A stretch of 36,607 nucleotides of DNA from Acidobacteriota bacterium (lineage in GTDB: Bacteria > Acidobacteriota > Terriglobia > Acidiferrales > UBA7541). This document shows, piece after piece, positions 7,939 through 16,732 of this stretch; position 1 is the stretch's first letter; each line of letters begins with the position of its first letter. The notes under the pieces are model-generated. The model made no database searches, was not told the DNA's origin, and saw only the letters and a program-made list of their open reading frames with translations. The position numbers were made by a program, and so were the translations under genes. The stretch spans positions 1 through 36,607 of the forward strand of contig JAKASX010000031.1 of assembly GCA_021818865.1 (NCBI GenBank), read 5' to 3'.

Positions 7939-9891
7939 TCAGTTCGGCTTCTTCGATTCGTCCACGTCTACGAATTCGGCGTCAATCACTTCGCCCTGCT
8001 TCTCGCCGCCTGCGGCTTGTCCCGCGGCACCCGGCTCCGGTCCTGCTTGCGGCCCGGGTTCCGCGCCAGGTTGTCCCGCCGCGGCGCCGGCCGTGCGATA
8101 GAGCGCTTCGGCCAGCTTGTGCGAAGCTTTCGTCAGCGCTTCGACGGCGGCATTCAGCTTGTCGATTCCGCCCTCGCTCAGCGCGCGCCGGCTCTGCTCG
8201 ACGGCGTCTTCGGCCGTCTTGCGCTCGGCTTCGGGCAGCTTTTCGGCGTTTTCCTTCACCAGCTTTTCCGTCTGGTAGATGAGCGTATCCAGCCGGTTGC
8301 GCGCTTCGGCTTCCGCCAGCCGCTTCTGGTCTTCCTCGGCGTGCGATTCCGCCTCGCGCTGCATCCGTTCCACTTCGTCCTTGCCCAATCCGGTCGAAGC
8401 GGTGATCGTGATTTTCTGTTCCTTGCCCGTCGCGCGGTCTTTCGCGCTCACGTTCAGGATGCCGTTCGCGTCGATGTCGAACGTCACTTCGATCTGCGGC
8501 ACGCCGCGCGGTGCCGGCGGAATGCCCACCAGATGGAACCGCCCGAGCGTCCGGTTGTCGCCCGCCATTTTCCGTTCGCCTTGCAGGACGTGAATTTCCA
8601 CGTCGTGCTGGTTGTCGCTCGCGGTCGTGTAGACTTCCGATTTCCTCGTCGGAATCGTCGTGTTCCGCGATATCTGCACCGTCATCACGCCGCCGTAGGT
8701 CTCAACGCCCAGCGAAAGCGGCGTCACGTCCAGAAGCAGAATGTCCTTCACCTCGCCCGAGAGCACGCCGCCCTGCACCGCCGCGCCCACGGCGACCACT
8801 TCATCGGGGTTCACCCCTTTGTGCGGTTCCTTGCCGTTGAACAGGTCCTTCACGATCTGCTGCACGCGCGGAATTCGCGTCGAGCCGCCCACCAGCACTA
8901 CTTCGTTGATCTGGTCCGGCTTCATTCCCGCGTCTTCCAGCGCCCGCTTCACCGGCCCGACCGTTCGCTGCAAAATCTCTTCCATCAGCTGTTCCAGCTT
9001 CGACCGGCTCAGCTTCAATTGCAGGTGTTTTGGTCCGCTCGCGTCCGCGGTGATGAACGGCAGATTGATTTCGGTTTCCGGCGTCTGCGAAAGCTCGATT
9101 TTCGCCTTCTCGGCCGCTTCCTTCAGCCGCTGCAGCGCCATCCGGTCCTTGCTCAGGTCGATGCCCGGGTTGTCGCGCTTGAATTCCGCCACGATCCACT
9201 CGATGATTTTGTGGTCGATGTCGTCGCCGCCCAGGTGCGTGTCGCCGGCGGTGGATTTCACTTCCACCACCCCTTCGCCGACTTCCAGAATCGAAATGTC
9301 AAACGTGCCGCCGCCCAGGTCGTACACCGCGATCGTTTCGTCTTTCTTCTTGTCCAGCCCGTAAGCGAGCGCGGCCGCCGTCGGCTCGTTGATGATTCGC
9401 ACCACTTCGAGCCCGGCGATTTCACCCGCCTGCTTGGTCGCTTGCCGCTGGCTGTCGTTGAAATACGCCGGAACGGTGATGACGGCCTTTGTCACCTTCT
9501 CGCCCAGAAAATCCTCGGCCGCCGCCTTCAGTTTTTGCAAAATCTTGGCGGAAACTTCCGGCGGGCTGTAGGGTTTGCCCTCCAGCTGCACGCGCGCATC
9601 GCCGTTCGGCCCCTGCACCACCTTGTAGGGAATCCGCCGCGTCTCGTCGCCCACCTCGTCGAACCGCCGGCCCATGAACCGCTTGATGGAATAGACCGTG
9701 TTCTCGGGATTCGTGATCGCCTGCCGCTTGGCCACTTGCCCCACCAGCCATTCCCCGGCCTTAGTCAGGCCCACCACCGACGGCGTGGTCCGCGAACCCT
9801 CCTGGTTGGCAATCACCGTAGGCTCGCCGTTCTGCATCACGGCCACCACGGAGTTCGTCGTTCCCAGGTCAATTCCAATAATCTTGCTCAT
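7939..9891 (-). CDS. dnaK: Molecular chaperone DnaK (Hsp70)
   Basis: 650-residue Hsp70 of normal length. The N-terminus [19 protein letters not shown] is the phosphate-1 motif of the actin-like ATPase. The later [14 protein letters not shown] and the [12 protein letters not shown] segment are the phosphate-2 and adenosine motifs. The substrate-binding domain ([14 protein letters not shown] onwards) and helical lid follow. The protein ends in an acidic EFVDVDE tail. It folds and protects proteins in the cytoplasm together with DnaJ and GrpE (no grpE in this window). The start at 9891 has a GGGAGG ribosome-binding site 6 bases upstream; a longer frame to 9912 lacks conserved residues. Transcription is likely from the promoter at 9946-9974 under HspR control. 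Confidence 0.98.
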   Translation of the reverse strand: MSKIIGIDLGTTNSVVAVMQNGEPTVIANQEGSRTTPSVVGLTKAGEWLVGQVAKRQAITNPENTVYSIKRFMGRRFDEVGDETRRIPYKVVQGPNGDARVQLEGKPYSPPEVSAKILQKLKAAAEDFLGEKVTKAVITVPAYFNDSQRQATKQAGEIAGLEVVRIINEPTAAALAYGLDKKKDETIAVYDLGGGTFDISILEVGEGVVEVKSTAGDTHLGGDDIDHKIIEWIVAEFKRDNPGIDLSKDRMALQRLKEAAEKAKIELSQTPETEINLPFITADASGPKHLQLKLSRSKLEQLMEEILQRTVGPVKRALEDAGMKPDQINEVVLVGGSTRIPRVQQIVKDLFNGKEPHKGVNPDEVVAVGAAVQGGVLSGEVKDILLLDVTPLSLGVETYGGVMTVQISRNTTIPTRKSEVYTTASDNQHDVEIHVLQGERKMAGDNRTLGRFHLVGIPPAPRGVPQIEVTFDIDANGILNVSAKDRATGKEQKITITASTGLGKDEVERMQREAESHAEEDQKRLAEAEARNRLDTLIYQTEKLVKENAEKLPEAERKTAEDAVEQSRRALSEGGIDKLNAAVEALTKASHKLAEALYRTAGAAAGQPGAEPGPQAGPEPGAAGQAAGGEKQGEVIDAEFVDVDESKKPN

Positions 9892-9945
9892 CCGAGCCTC
9901 CCACCAAAGCAATTCTGGCTGATAAGATAGCGCTCATCGCTGGTC

Positions 9946-9974
9946 AGTATAGAAGTTGAGCGAGATATTGTCAA
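9946..9974 (-). promoter_or_regulatory. Near-consensus sigma-70 promoter of dnaK
   Basis: On the minus strand TTGACA (9974-9969) is separated by exactly 17 bases from TATACT (9951-9946). The predicted start is near 9939, giving a leader of about 48 bases that contains the dnaK ribosome-binding site. Confidence 0.8.
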
Positions 9975-9975
9975 G
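9955..9975 (-). promoter_or_regulatory. HAIR-like HspR operator
   Basis: The minus strand reads CTTGACA-N7-GCTCAAC, close to the known HAIR consensus CTTGAGT-N7-ACTCAAG with the TTGA/TCAA cores intact. It covers the -35 box and most of the spacer, the expected place for repression. HspR is encoded in the same cluster. Confidence 0.65.
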
Positions 9976-10225
9976 TCAAGGTGGAACTGCTTTTATTCTA
10001 TTCATTACAAGCATGTTACTTTCACTTCGTCTTTGCCCAGCCCAGGCAATGCGGCTTGGCTTGGCATTTCTCGGCTCCTCTGCCTTGTTGCTTCCCCGCT
10101 CATAATCCTGTTTCCACAGCGCTTCGGCGCCCGCGCCGCCTTTTCGCGGGAAACCCTCTAGGCCAAACCTGCTTCAGGTACAATAAAGGGTTCTACACAA
10201 TGCTTCTTGAGGGGGAGGAGTAAAG

Positions 10226-10894
10226 GTGGCTTTTTTACGTAGGCGTTTTGCCGGTCCTGCAACTCTTATTTCCGTCTTTTTTGCTCTTTCCATCGCTTCG
10301 CCCGCCGTCGCTGGTGGCAAGGGCGCTACGGGGCGCGGCCTTCCGGCGATCACGCCGGCCGAAATTGCCCAGCAGAAATCCTTTGGCATGAAAAATGCGC
10401 CCATCGAAATCCAGGACTTCACGGATTTCGAGTGCCCAGCCTGCCGCGCTCTGTACATGCAAACCCTCCGCCCGCTGATCAACGATTACGTGGCGACCGG
10501 CAAGGTCTACCTGGTCCACCACGATTTCCCGCTCCCGATCCATCCCTATTCCCGCAAAGCCGCCTATTACGCCGACGCGGCCGCCGCCATCGGCCGCTTC
10601 GAAGCGGTCGAGCGCGTCCTCTTCACCACCCAGCCCACCTGGGCCGCGACGGGGAAAATCACGCCTGAGCTCGCCACCGTGCTCAGTCCCGAGCAGCTCA
10701 AGCAGGTCGAGGAACTCGCTCGCACTCCCGAAATTCAGAACGCCGTTCAGCAGGATGTGGATCTCGGTCAGCGGCTCAACATTCGCGAGACGCCCACGAT
10801 CTTCATCACTCACGACGGCAAAACGTTTCCCGTGATCGGAGTCGTTCAGTATCCGATTCTGCGCCGTTATTTGAACGATATCCTGCGGAAGTAA
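10226..10894 (+). CDS. DsbA-like thioredoxin-fold protein (copy 1)
   Basis: 222 residues. A signal peptide (hydrophobic about 12-30, ending near SPAVAGG) directs export. The thioredoxin fold has the active-site motif CPAC (C70/C73) after the strand IQDFTDFE, and a cis-Pro loop (RETPTIF), as in DsbA/BdbD-type disulfide oxidoreductases. These proteins oxidise or isomerise disulfides in exported proteins. The GTG start at 10226 is supported by a GGGGGAGGAG ribosome-binding site 5 bases upstream. It is followed by a paralogue 88 bases downstream; both share the SFGMKNAPI/TFGVSNAPI segment, the CPxC region and a PILRRY ending, so a tandem duplication is clear. Confidence 0.88.
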   Translation: MAFLRRRFAGPATLISVFFALSIASPAVAGGKGATGRGLPAITPAEIAQQKSFGMKNAPIEIQDFTDFECPACRALYMQTLRPLINDYVATGKVYLVHHDFPLPIHPYSRKAAYYADAAAAIGRFEAVERVLFTTQPTWAATGKITPELATVLSPEQLKQVEELARTPEIQNAVQQDVDLGQRLNIRETPTIFITHDGKTFPVIGVVQYPILRRYLNDILRK

Positions 10895-10982
10895 CCGGCC
10901 GGGCAAACCGCCGCGACGCAAATCCTCGATCCGGGTAGAATAGGGAAGCGTTCCCGGCGAATGGGGGAACGAAGGAGGCGTG

Positions 10983-11636
10983 GTGAAAGCACTGGCAAAT
11001 CGTTTCGCACTGGCGGCGTTCCTCTTGGCAGCCATCGCCGCCTCATCGAGCGCGCGCCCTCGGCCGCGCCGTCCCAGCCAGACGGCCATCCCCAAGGTCA
11101 CCTTGGCGCAAATCGCCCAGGGCAAAACTTTCGGCGTCAGCAACGCTCCCATTCGCATCGATGCCTACACCGATTTCGAATGCCCGCATTGCCAGGACTT
11201 GTACCTGAACACGCTGCGCCCCCTGATTGACGACTACGTCTCCTCCGGCAAGGTCTATCTGGTTGACCACGATTTTCCGTTTCATCCTTATTCGCGCATC
11301 GCCGCCTACTACGCCGATGCCGCCGCCGCCGTCGGCCGCTTCTCTCCCGTCGCGCAGGCGCTTTTCCTTCATCAAAGCGAATGGTCTTACACCGGCAAAG
11401 TCGAGCCGATTGTCGCCGCCGTTTTGAGCCCCGCCAAAATGAAGATCGTTCAGGCCCTCGCCCAGACGAGCGTCGTCCATCAGGCCGTGCAGGACGACTA
11501 CAACCAGGGCATGCACCTCGGCGTCAACCAGACCCCGACGATGTTCATCACCCACAACGGCCAGAAAATGCCGATCATCGGTTTCGTCAGCTATCCGATC
11601 CTGCGCCGCTATATTGACGCCTTGCTCCATCAGTAG
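10983..11636 (+). CDS. DsbA-like thioredoxin-fold protein (copy 2)
   Basis: 217 residues and a paralogue of the preceding gene. It has an N-terminal signal sequence, the active-site motif CPHC (C67/C70), the same dipeptide as E. coli DsbA, and a cis-Pro loop (NQTPTMF). Two GTG codons lie in tandem at 10980 and 10983. The second is preferred because GAAGGAGG at 10971-10978 then has 4 bases of spacing rather than 1. A TAGAAT box at 10936-10941 might be a -10 element, but no -35 is seen. The MauE-like gene follows 6 bases after the stop, so the two are co-transcribed and probably act in one thiol-redox pathway. Confidence 0.88.
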   Translation: MKALANRFALAAFLLAAIAASSSARPRPRRPSQTAIPKVTLAQIAQGKTFGVSNAPIRIDAYTDFECPHCQDLYLNTLRPLIDDYVSSGKVYLVDHDFPFHPYSRIAAYYADAAAAVGRFSPVAQALFLHQSEWSYTGKVEPIVAAVLSPAKMKIVQALAQTSVVHQAVQDDYNQGMHLGVNQTPTMFITHNGQKMPIIGFVSYPILRRYIDALLHQ

Positions 11637-11642
11637 CCGCCC

Positions 11643-12191
11643 ATGACGCCTCAAGCCCGCACGCGCCTCCGCCGCTGGCTTCTGATCGTAGGCCGCTTGG
11701 CCCTCGGCGCGCTTTTCCTCTTCGCCGCCTACGGCAAGCTCCGCCCGGTCGATAGCGCGCCCTTCACCCTCGCCTCGCTCAAAATCACGCCGAATTCGCT
11801 CGATGTATCCATGATGATGTTCGCCATGCAGATCGATTCCTACCAGATGCTGCCGAGTTGGGGCGTGATGGTCCTCTCGCACACGCTTCCCTGGCTCGAG
11901 CTGGCCATCGGCCTGTTTCTGGTCTCCGGTCTTTTGTTGCGCTGGGTTTCGCTGCTCACCACGCTGCTTCTGGCTGTTTTCTTCAGCGTTCTCCTCCACA
12001 GCTATTTCGCCGGCTTGCAGATCAATTGCGGCTGTTTCGGTCCCGGCACCGAAGCGCTCAATGGCTCCCGGCTCCTCCTCGAAGTCTTGTTCCTAGCGCT
12101 CGCGCTCGCCGTCACGATCGGCGCGTTTTTGGACGCCCGTTTCCGCCGCATCGCCCGCGCCGCCGTTCCTTCTGCCGCTCCCGCCGACTAA
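11643..12191 (+). CDS. MauE/DoxX-like integral membrane protein
   Basis: 182 residues with about four TM helices (roughly 13-33, 78-100, 103-121 and 142-162). The motif NCGCFG (C129/C131) in the loop after the third helix is characteristic of MauE/DoxX-type proteins. MauE is needed, with the thioredoxin-like MauD, for disulfide formation in methylamine dehydrogenase. Here no mau genes are present, and the partner genes are two DsbA-like proteins. A general role in re-oxidising or reducing these periplasmic thiol proteins is likely (inference). No DsbB or VKOR gene is nearby. Confidence 0.8.
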   Translation: MTPQARTRLRRWLLIVGRLALGALFLFAAYGKLRPVDSAPFTLASLKITPNSLDVSMMMFAMQIDSYQMLPSWGVMVLSHTLPWLELAIGLFLVSGLLLRWVSLLTTLLLAVFFSVLLHSYFAGLQINCGCFGPGTEALNGSRLLLEVLFLALALAVTIGAFLDARFRRIARAAVPSAAPAD

Positions 12192-12294
12192 GAGCCCAAA
12201 TCCGGCTCGCCACCAACCGCATCGCCGAACGCGGATTCCGTTCCCTGTCTGCCCCGACCGGCGCTAGAATGTCTCTCTTTCCGGAGGTCGCCAA

Positions 12295-14583
12295 ATGTCT
12301 CGCAGCGCCCGTTATCTTTGCCTGATCGCCGCACTTTTCTTCGCCGCGTTGCCGGCCACGACCCTCCACGCCGCTCCCGCCGGGCCAGGTGCACCGGTAG
12401 GGGCGGGTCACAGACCCGCCCTCGCTGCGGCGCGTAATACTCAATCGCCTCCGGACCCCGCCGACCAACTCACCGTCCCGGAAATTTTCGGCGAGCACGC
12501 CATTCATCCGCCGATGCTCGGCGCCGTCGAATGGAGTCCCAACGGCGAATGGCTCAGCTATTTCCAGTCCACTCCTCTCGGCCGCGAACTCTGGGCCGTG
12601 AATGCGGCGACGGGCGCGCGCAAGCGTCTGATTGACGCCGCGCATCTCACACAATTTCTCGATCCTTGGCCGAAAACCTGGCTCCAGCGCACGGGCTTCG
12701 GCCGCCGGCCGCCGCGCCGCTATCAATGGTCGTCCACGGGCAATGCGCTGCTCTTGCGTTCGGCCACGCGCCTCGTCTGGTACAACCTGAAAACCCACCA
12801 AAGCCGCCAACTCGTCGGCGGCACGGTTCCGCTCACCGATCCCAAAATTTCCCCCGACGGCCGCTGGGTCAGTTTCCTGCGTGATTACAACCTTTGGATC
12901 GTCAACGTTCCGAGCGGCCAGGTTCGTCAGCTCACCCGCGACGGCAAGGAATCGCTGCGCGACGGCCAGCTCGACTGGATTTATCCCGAGGAACTCGGCC
13001 TGTTCACCGCCTATTGGTGGTCGCCCGATTCCTCCCGCATCGCCTATTTGCAATTCAACGAACACGGCGTCATTCGCTACCCGCTCCTCAACCCTAATTC
13101 CTACAACTCCACCGTCTACTGGACGCGTTACCCGCGCGCCGGCACGGCAAATCCCGTCGTTCGCGTTGGCGTAGTTTCCGCGCGCGGCGGCAAAACGAAA
13201 TGGATGGACACGGGCAGCAATACGAACATCTATCTTCCCCGCGTCGAATGGGCTCCAGATGGCAAGCAGCTTTCGATCGAGCGCCTGAATCGCGCGCAGA
13301 CGCGGCTCGATCTTCTCTTCGCCAATCCCGCAACCGGCCATTCGCGCGTCGTGCTTACCGAAACCGATCGCTACTGGATCAATCTCGGCGGCAATCCCCG
13401 TTTCCTGTCGAATGGGGATTTCATCTGGTCGAGCGAGCGCACCGGTTTCCGCCAGCTCTACTTCTACGACGCGTCCGGCCATCTGATTCGCCCGCTCACC
13501 AGCGGCGACTTTGTCGTCACCGATCTCGCCGGCGTCGACCAGAAAAACGGCTTCGTCTATTTCGTCAGTACTCAGGCCAGCCCGCTCGAGCGCCAGCTCT
13601 ATCGCGTCGGTCTCGACGGCAAAAATTTTGAGCGAATCACCAAACGCCCCGGCACGCACGATATTTCCATGGCGCCCGGCGCCGCCGCCTATCTCGATAC
13701 CTATTCAAATATTAATCAGCCGCCGCGCCAGGAACTCCACACCGCCGAGGGCCGCCTCGTTTCCGTTCTCAGCGACGGCGTGATTCCGCGCCTCGCCCAG
13801 GTGCGCCTCGGCCAGGTGCATTTCCTGCATCTCCACGCTTCCGACGGCACGCTTCTTTACGCCGAAATGATCGAGCCGCCCGATTTTTCCCCGGCGAAAA
13901 AATATCCCGTTCTCTTCTACGTCTACGGCGGTCCGGAAGCGCAAAACGTTCGCGATATGTGGGGCGGTCAGACGTACCTGTGGCACCAGCTCATGGCCGA
14001 GCACGGCTACATCATCTTCATGCTCGATAATCGCGGCTCCTACAATCGCGGCCACGCCTTCGAAACGCCGATCTACCATCATTTCGGCACCGTCGAAGTT
14101 CAGGATCAGGTCACCGGCGCGAAGTATCTCGAAACCCTCCCCTACGTCAACGCGTCGCGCATTGGCGTTTGGGGCTGGAGCTACGGCGGCCATCTGACTC
14201 TCCATCTGCTCTTCCGCGAAGGCCAGATTTTCAAGGTCGGCGTCGCCGTCGCTCCCGTCACCGACTGGCGCCAGTACGACACGATTTACACCGAGCGTTA
14301 CATGGGCACGCCGCAGGAGAATCCCCAGGGCTACATCGCCGGCTCGCCCGTCACCTACGCCGGCCAATTTACCGGTAAATTGCTGCTCATCCATGGCACC
14401 GGCGACGACAACGTCCATTTCGCCAACACCACCGAGCTCATCGACAAGCTCATCGAAACCGGTCGCTACGCCGGACACGTCCAGCTCATGATTTTCCCCG
14501 GCCGCGGCCATCCGATCAGCGACTGGCCCGCGCGCGTCCAGCTCTTCGAGCGCATGACCGCGTTCCTGCTGAAAAATCTGTAG
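12295..14583 (+). CDS. S9 family peptidase (dipeptidyl peptidase IV type)
   Basis: 762 residues. A signal peptide (about 1-24) is followed by a low-complexity linker, an N-terminal beta-propeller (about 60-480) with WSPNGEWL, WAPDGKQL and similar blade motifs, and a C-terminal alpha/beta hydrolase domain. The catalytic Ser629 sits in GWSYGG, the acid is in GTGDDN (D704/D705) and the base is His739 in GRGHP. The order Ser-Asp-His and the DDNVHF motif match DPP IV. A double-Glu motif before the catalytic domain (YPEELG) may bind the substrate amino end. It probably releases dipeptides from peptides in the periplasm. The linker at residues 35-43 is encoded by a palindromic repeat (see 12397-12421). 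The ribosome-binding site is CCGGAGG. Confidence 0.93.
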   Translation: MSRSARYLCLIAALFFAALPATTLHAAPAGPGAPVGAGHRPALAAARNTQSPPDPADQLTVPEIFGEHAIHPPMLGAVEWSPNGEWLSYFQSTPLGRELWAVNAATGARKRLIDAAHLTQFLDPWPKTWLQRTGFGRRPPRRYQWSSTGNALLLRSATRLVWYNLKTHQSRQLVGGTVPLTDPKISPDGRWVSFLRDYNLWIVNVPSGQVRQLTRDGKESLRDGQLDWIYPEELGLFTAYWWSPDSSRIAYLQFNEHGVIRYPLLNPNSYNSTVYWTRYPRAGTANPVVRVGVVSARGGKTKWMDTGSNTNIYLPRVEWAPDGKQLSIERLNRAQTRLDLLFANPATGHSRVVLTETDRYWINLGGNPRFLSNGDFIWSSERTGFRQLYFYDASGHLIRPLTSGDFVVTDLAGVDQKNGFVYFVSTQASPLERQLYRVGLDGKNFERITKRPGTHDISMAPGAAAYLDTYSNINQPPRQELHTAEGRLVSVLSDGVIPRLAQVRLGQVHFLHLHASDGTLLYAEMIEPPDFSPAKKYPVLFYVYGGPEAQNVRDMWGGQTYLWHQLMAEHGYIIFMLDNRGSYNRGHAFETPIYHHFGTVEVQDQVTGAKYLETLPYVNASRIGVWGWSYGGHLTLHLLFREGQIFKVGVAVAPVTDWRQYDTIYTERYMGTPQENPQGYIAGSPVTYAGQFTGKLLLIHGTGDDNVHFANTTELIDKLIETGRYAGHVQLMIFPGRGHPISDWPARVQLFERMTAFLLKNL
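12397..12421 (+). repeat. REP-like palindrome inside the S9 peptidase gene
   Basis: GGGCGGGTC (12401-12409) and GACCCGCCC (12413-12421) are perfect inverted repeats around ACA and are preceded by GGTAG. The element is translated in frame within the linker just after the signal peptide. The same design is found in the intergenic repeats of this window. Confidence 0.7.
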
Positions 14584-14621
14584 GCCCGACTGGCACGCCG
14601 GGTCCGTGGGAGGGACCACCG

Positions 14622-15218
14622 ATGGCTATTGAACTCTCATGGGATCCGAAACGTGCGGCGCTGCTGAGCATGGATTACCAGACGGGCATCGTCTCCATTT
14701 TCGTCAAGGGTCGGGAGGAGTTGCCAGCCCGCGCCGCGGCTGTCCTGAGGCGCGCTCGCAGCTTGGGAGCCAGGGTAATACACGTTCAGGTCGGCTTTCG
14801 TCCCGGCTTCCCGGAGATCAGCTCGCGCAATGCCTTGTTCGGCGCGATCAAGGACTCCCAGACGCATCGCAAACTGTTTGAGGGCGAAGCCGGGGCGATC
14901 CATCCGGCGGTAGCCCCGGAAAAAGATGAAGTCATCATCACGAAGCATAGGGTCAGTGCGTTCGCAGGCACTGACCTCGACATGATCCTGCGAGCAAACG
15001 ACGTCGATACTCTCATCCTTTTTGGCATCGCAACCAGCGGCGTTGTCCTCTCCACCGTGCTCCACGCCGCCGACGCGGATTACCGTCTTGTTCTCATCAA
15101 AGACTGCTGCGCCGACCTCGATCCCGAAGTGCACGCCTGCCTTGTCGATAAAGTGTTCCCGCGCCAGGCCGCGGTAGTGACGGCCGCGGAATTCCTGAGC
15201 GAGGGAAGCGGAGGCTGA
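14622..15218 (+). CDS. Isochorismatase-like hydrolase lacking the usual Cys
   Basis: 198 residues covering one isochorismatase-fold domain. D18 (LLSMDYQ) and K108 (ITKHR) occupy the places of the conserved Asp and Lys. The nucleophile motif, usually GxxTxxCV, reads GIATSGVVLST, so the Cys position is Val. True isochorismatases also lack this Cys and hydrolyse a vinyl ether without it, while nicotinamidase-type amidases need it. The protein is therefore more likely a non-amidase member or has another chemistry. The following ADADYRLVLIKD matches the family. A GGGAGGG ribosome-binding site precedes the ATG. It lies 38 bases after the peptidase on the same strand. Confidence 0.85.
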   Translation: MAIELSWDPKRAALLSMDYQTGIVSIFVKGREELPARAAAVLRRARSLGARVIHVQVGFRPGFPEISSRNALFGAIKDSQTHRKLFEGEAGAIHPAVAPEKDEVIITKHRVSAFAGTDLDMILRANDVDTLILFGIATSGVVLSTVLHAADADYRLVLIKDCCADLDPEVHACLVDKVFPRQAAVVTAAEFLSEGSGG

Positions 15219-15274
15219 AACTCGCGGCGCTGCAGGCCCTCCTTGCACGCGAGGCCCGCTGGCGCGTGCGCCGT

Positions 15275-16498
15275 TTACGGATGCCCTTGCGAATCAGCCG
15301 GCGCGCCGGAGTAGTAGTAGCCTTCCCGCGCTTGGACGATCAGCCCCTTTTTCTTCGTGGTGAGTTCGATTTTGTGGTAGCCGGGGGTCGGATCGGGCTC
15401 CGGCGTATACGCCAGACTGTATTGGTTGCGCAGTTCTTGTTCGATTTGCGCGTAGATGGCGTCAATCGGCAGTTTTTTCGATACCTGAAACATCTCGCCG
15501 CCGGTTTCGCGGGAAATCTGCTCGAGAATTTTCTTGCCGTCCGGCCGTTCTTCGCGCGGAAACCGACCGGGGAATCGGCCCCCGGGCCGACCCATCCCGC
15601 CCCAGCCGCCGAATCCTCCGCGAGGCCGGAAAGAAGAATGGTCGTCGGCGAACAGGATCGAATACACGACAGTGTCCGAGCGCTGCGCGGCTTCCATCGC
15701 TTCTTCGAGCGTTTCCTGGCTGCCGCGATCCACGCCGTCGGAAAGAACGATCAGCGCTTTGCGCCCCTTCTGCTTTTGCATGACGTCGTGCGATGCCAGG
15801 TAAATCGCGTCGTAGAGCAAAGTGCCCGGGCCATGCCAGCCCTGACCGCGACGCCCGCCGCGCGGATAGCCCTGCGGCCCTCCACCATCCGGAGGCCAGC
15901 CGCCGCCCTGTCGTTGCGAACCGCCTCCTCCTTGATGCCTCCGCTCCATTTCCGGCGTGTGCAGATCGGCGAGCGCCGATTGCAATTTCTGCCGGGAAGA
16001 CGTCAGGTCCTGCAGCAGTTCGACTTCGCGATCGAAATGAATGAGAAACGCCTGGTCCTTGGCGCCGCTATTTGCGGGAGTGTCGCGCAGCATGTGGTCG
16101 AGAAAGCTGTAGCTCGCGCTGCGCTCCGCGTCGAGCACGTTTCTCTGGCTCAGGCTCGTGTCGACAAGCAAACCGAGCGTGAGCGGAAGATCGCTTTCCT
16201 GCGAGAAAAATTGGATCGCCTGGGTCTCGCCGTCCTGCTTCAGAACGAAATCGTCTTTGTCGAGGTTGGTGATGAGGTGGCCATGTTTGTCGCGCACCGT
16301 CGCGTAGACGGTAACGGCTTTCACTCCCACCCTTACTTTGTCGGCTTGCCGCGCTCCGTTCGCGGCCAGGCAAACCAGTGGCACGGCCAGCGTCGCCAGC
16401 ATGGCCCAAAGCCCGATCCGTTCGCTATTACCTCGGCTCGCGGCGCGCAAACCGCCTTTACGGCTCGTCGTCTGCCCGATTTGTCTGAGAAAGAGCAT
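15275..16498 (-). CDS. VWFA-related domain protein, acidobacterial type
   Basis: 407 residues from the preferred ATG at 16498. The N-terminus has a basic segment and a hydrophobic stretch (LWAMLATLAVPLVCLAANG) that looks like a long signal peptide or anchor. A short beta domain (VTVYATVRDKHGHLI...FVLKQDG) precedes the VWFA domain, whose metal-binding DxSxS is DTSLS at 113-117. Two Gly/Arg/Pro-rich insertions (around 187-225 and 290-315) interrupt the fold. The protein ends in a beta-rich domain (YSLAYTPEPDPTPGYHKIEL). The arrangement matches VWFA-related proteins abundant in Acidobacteria; their function is unknown, probably surface binding. The frame is open up to 16657, but that part looks non-coding. 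Confidence 0.85.
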   Translation of the reverse strand: MLFLRQIGQTTSRKGGLRAASRGNSERIGLWAMLATLAVPLVCLAANGARQADKVRVGVKAVTVYATVRDKHGHLITNLDKDDFVLKQDGETQAIQFFSQESDLPLTLGLLVDTSLSQRNVLDAERSASYSFLDHMLRDTPANSGAKDQAFLIHFDREVELLQDLTSSRQKLQSALADLHTPEMERRHQGGGGSQRQGGGWPPDGGGPQGYPRGGRRGQGWHGPGTLLYDAIYLASHDVMQKQKGRKALIVLSDGVDRGSQETLEEAMEAAQRSDTVVYSILFADDHSSFRPRGGFGGWGGMGRPGGRFPGRFPREERPDGKKILEQISRETGGEMFQVSKKLPIDAIYAQIEQELRNQYSLAYTPEPDPTPGYHKIELTTKKKGLIVQAREGYYYSGAPADSQGHP

Positions 16499-16703
16499 CT
16501 TGGATCCGCGCCGGCAGCCGCCAGCCGTAAAAAGTACCTCCGCATTTGCCTCGGGCAACGTTCTGCTTCTGTCTTCCGCTTCAAGGGCAGGAAAGTTCCA
16601 CGAATTAGAAGGAGTGATGGCGCCGGCGCGGCACAAGACGCCCGTCGTGCGTGGCACTGGGTTCCGAACCTGGCCCCTGCTGTGCCCGCCGGCACGCCGA
16701 GGC

Positions 16704-16714
16704 GGGGGGGGGGG
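16704..16714. repeat. Run of eleven G (C11 on the minus strand)
   Basis: Uninterrupted homopolymer between the end of the DUF4139 gene (stop at 16733-16735, minus) and the VWFA gene. It lies about 200 bases upstream of the VWFA start and outside both coding regions. It could vary in length in the population or reflect a sequencing problem. Confidence 0.8.
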
Positions 16715-16732
16715 CCTGCCGCCGGACGTGCG

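Noticed and set aside
7726-9930. 734-codon open frame on the + strand opposite dnaK
   Set aside because: It is exactly antisense to the conserved dnaK gene and its translation is Arg/His/Phe-rich without a domain. Long antisense frames are expected with strongly G/C-biased codons.
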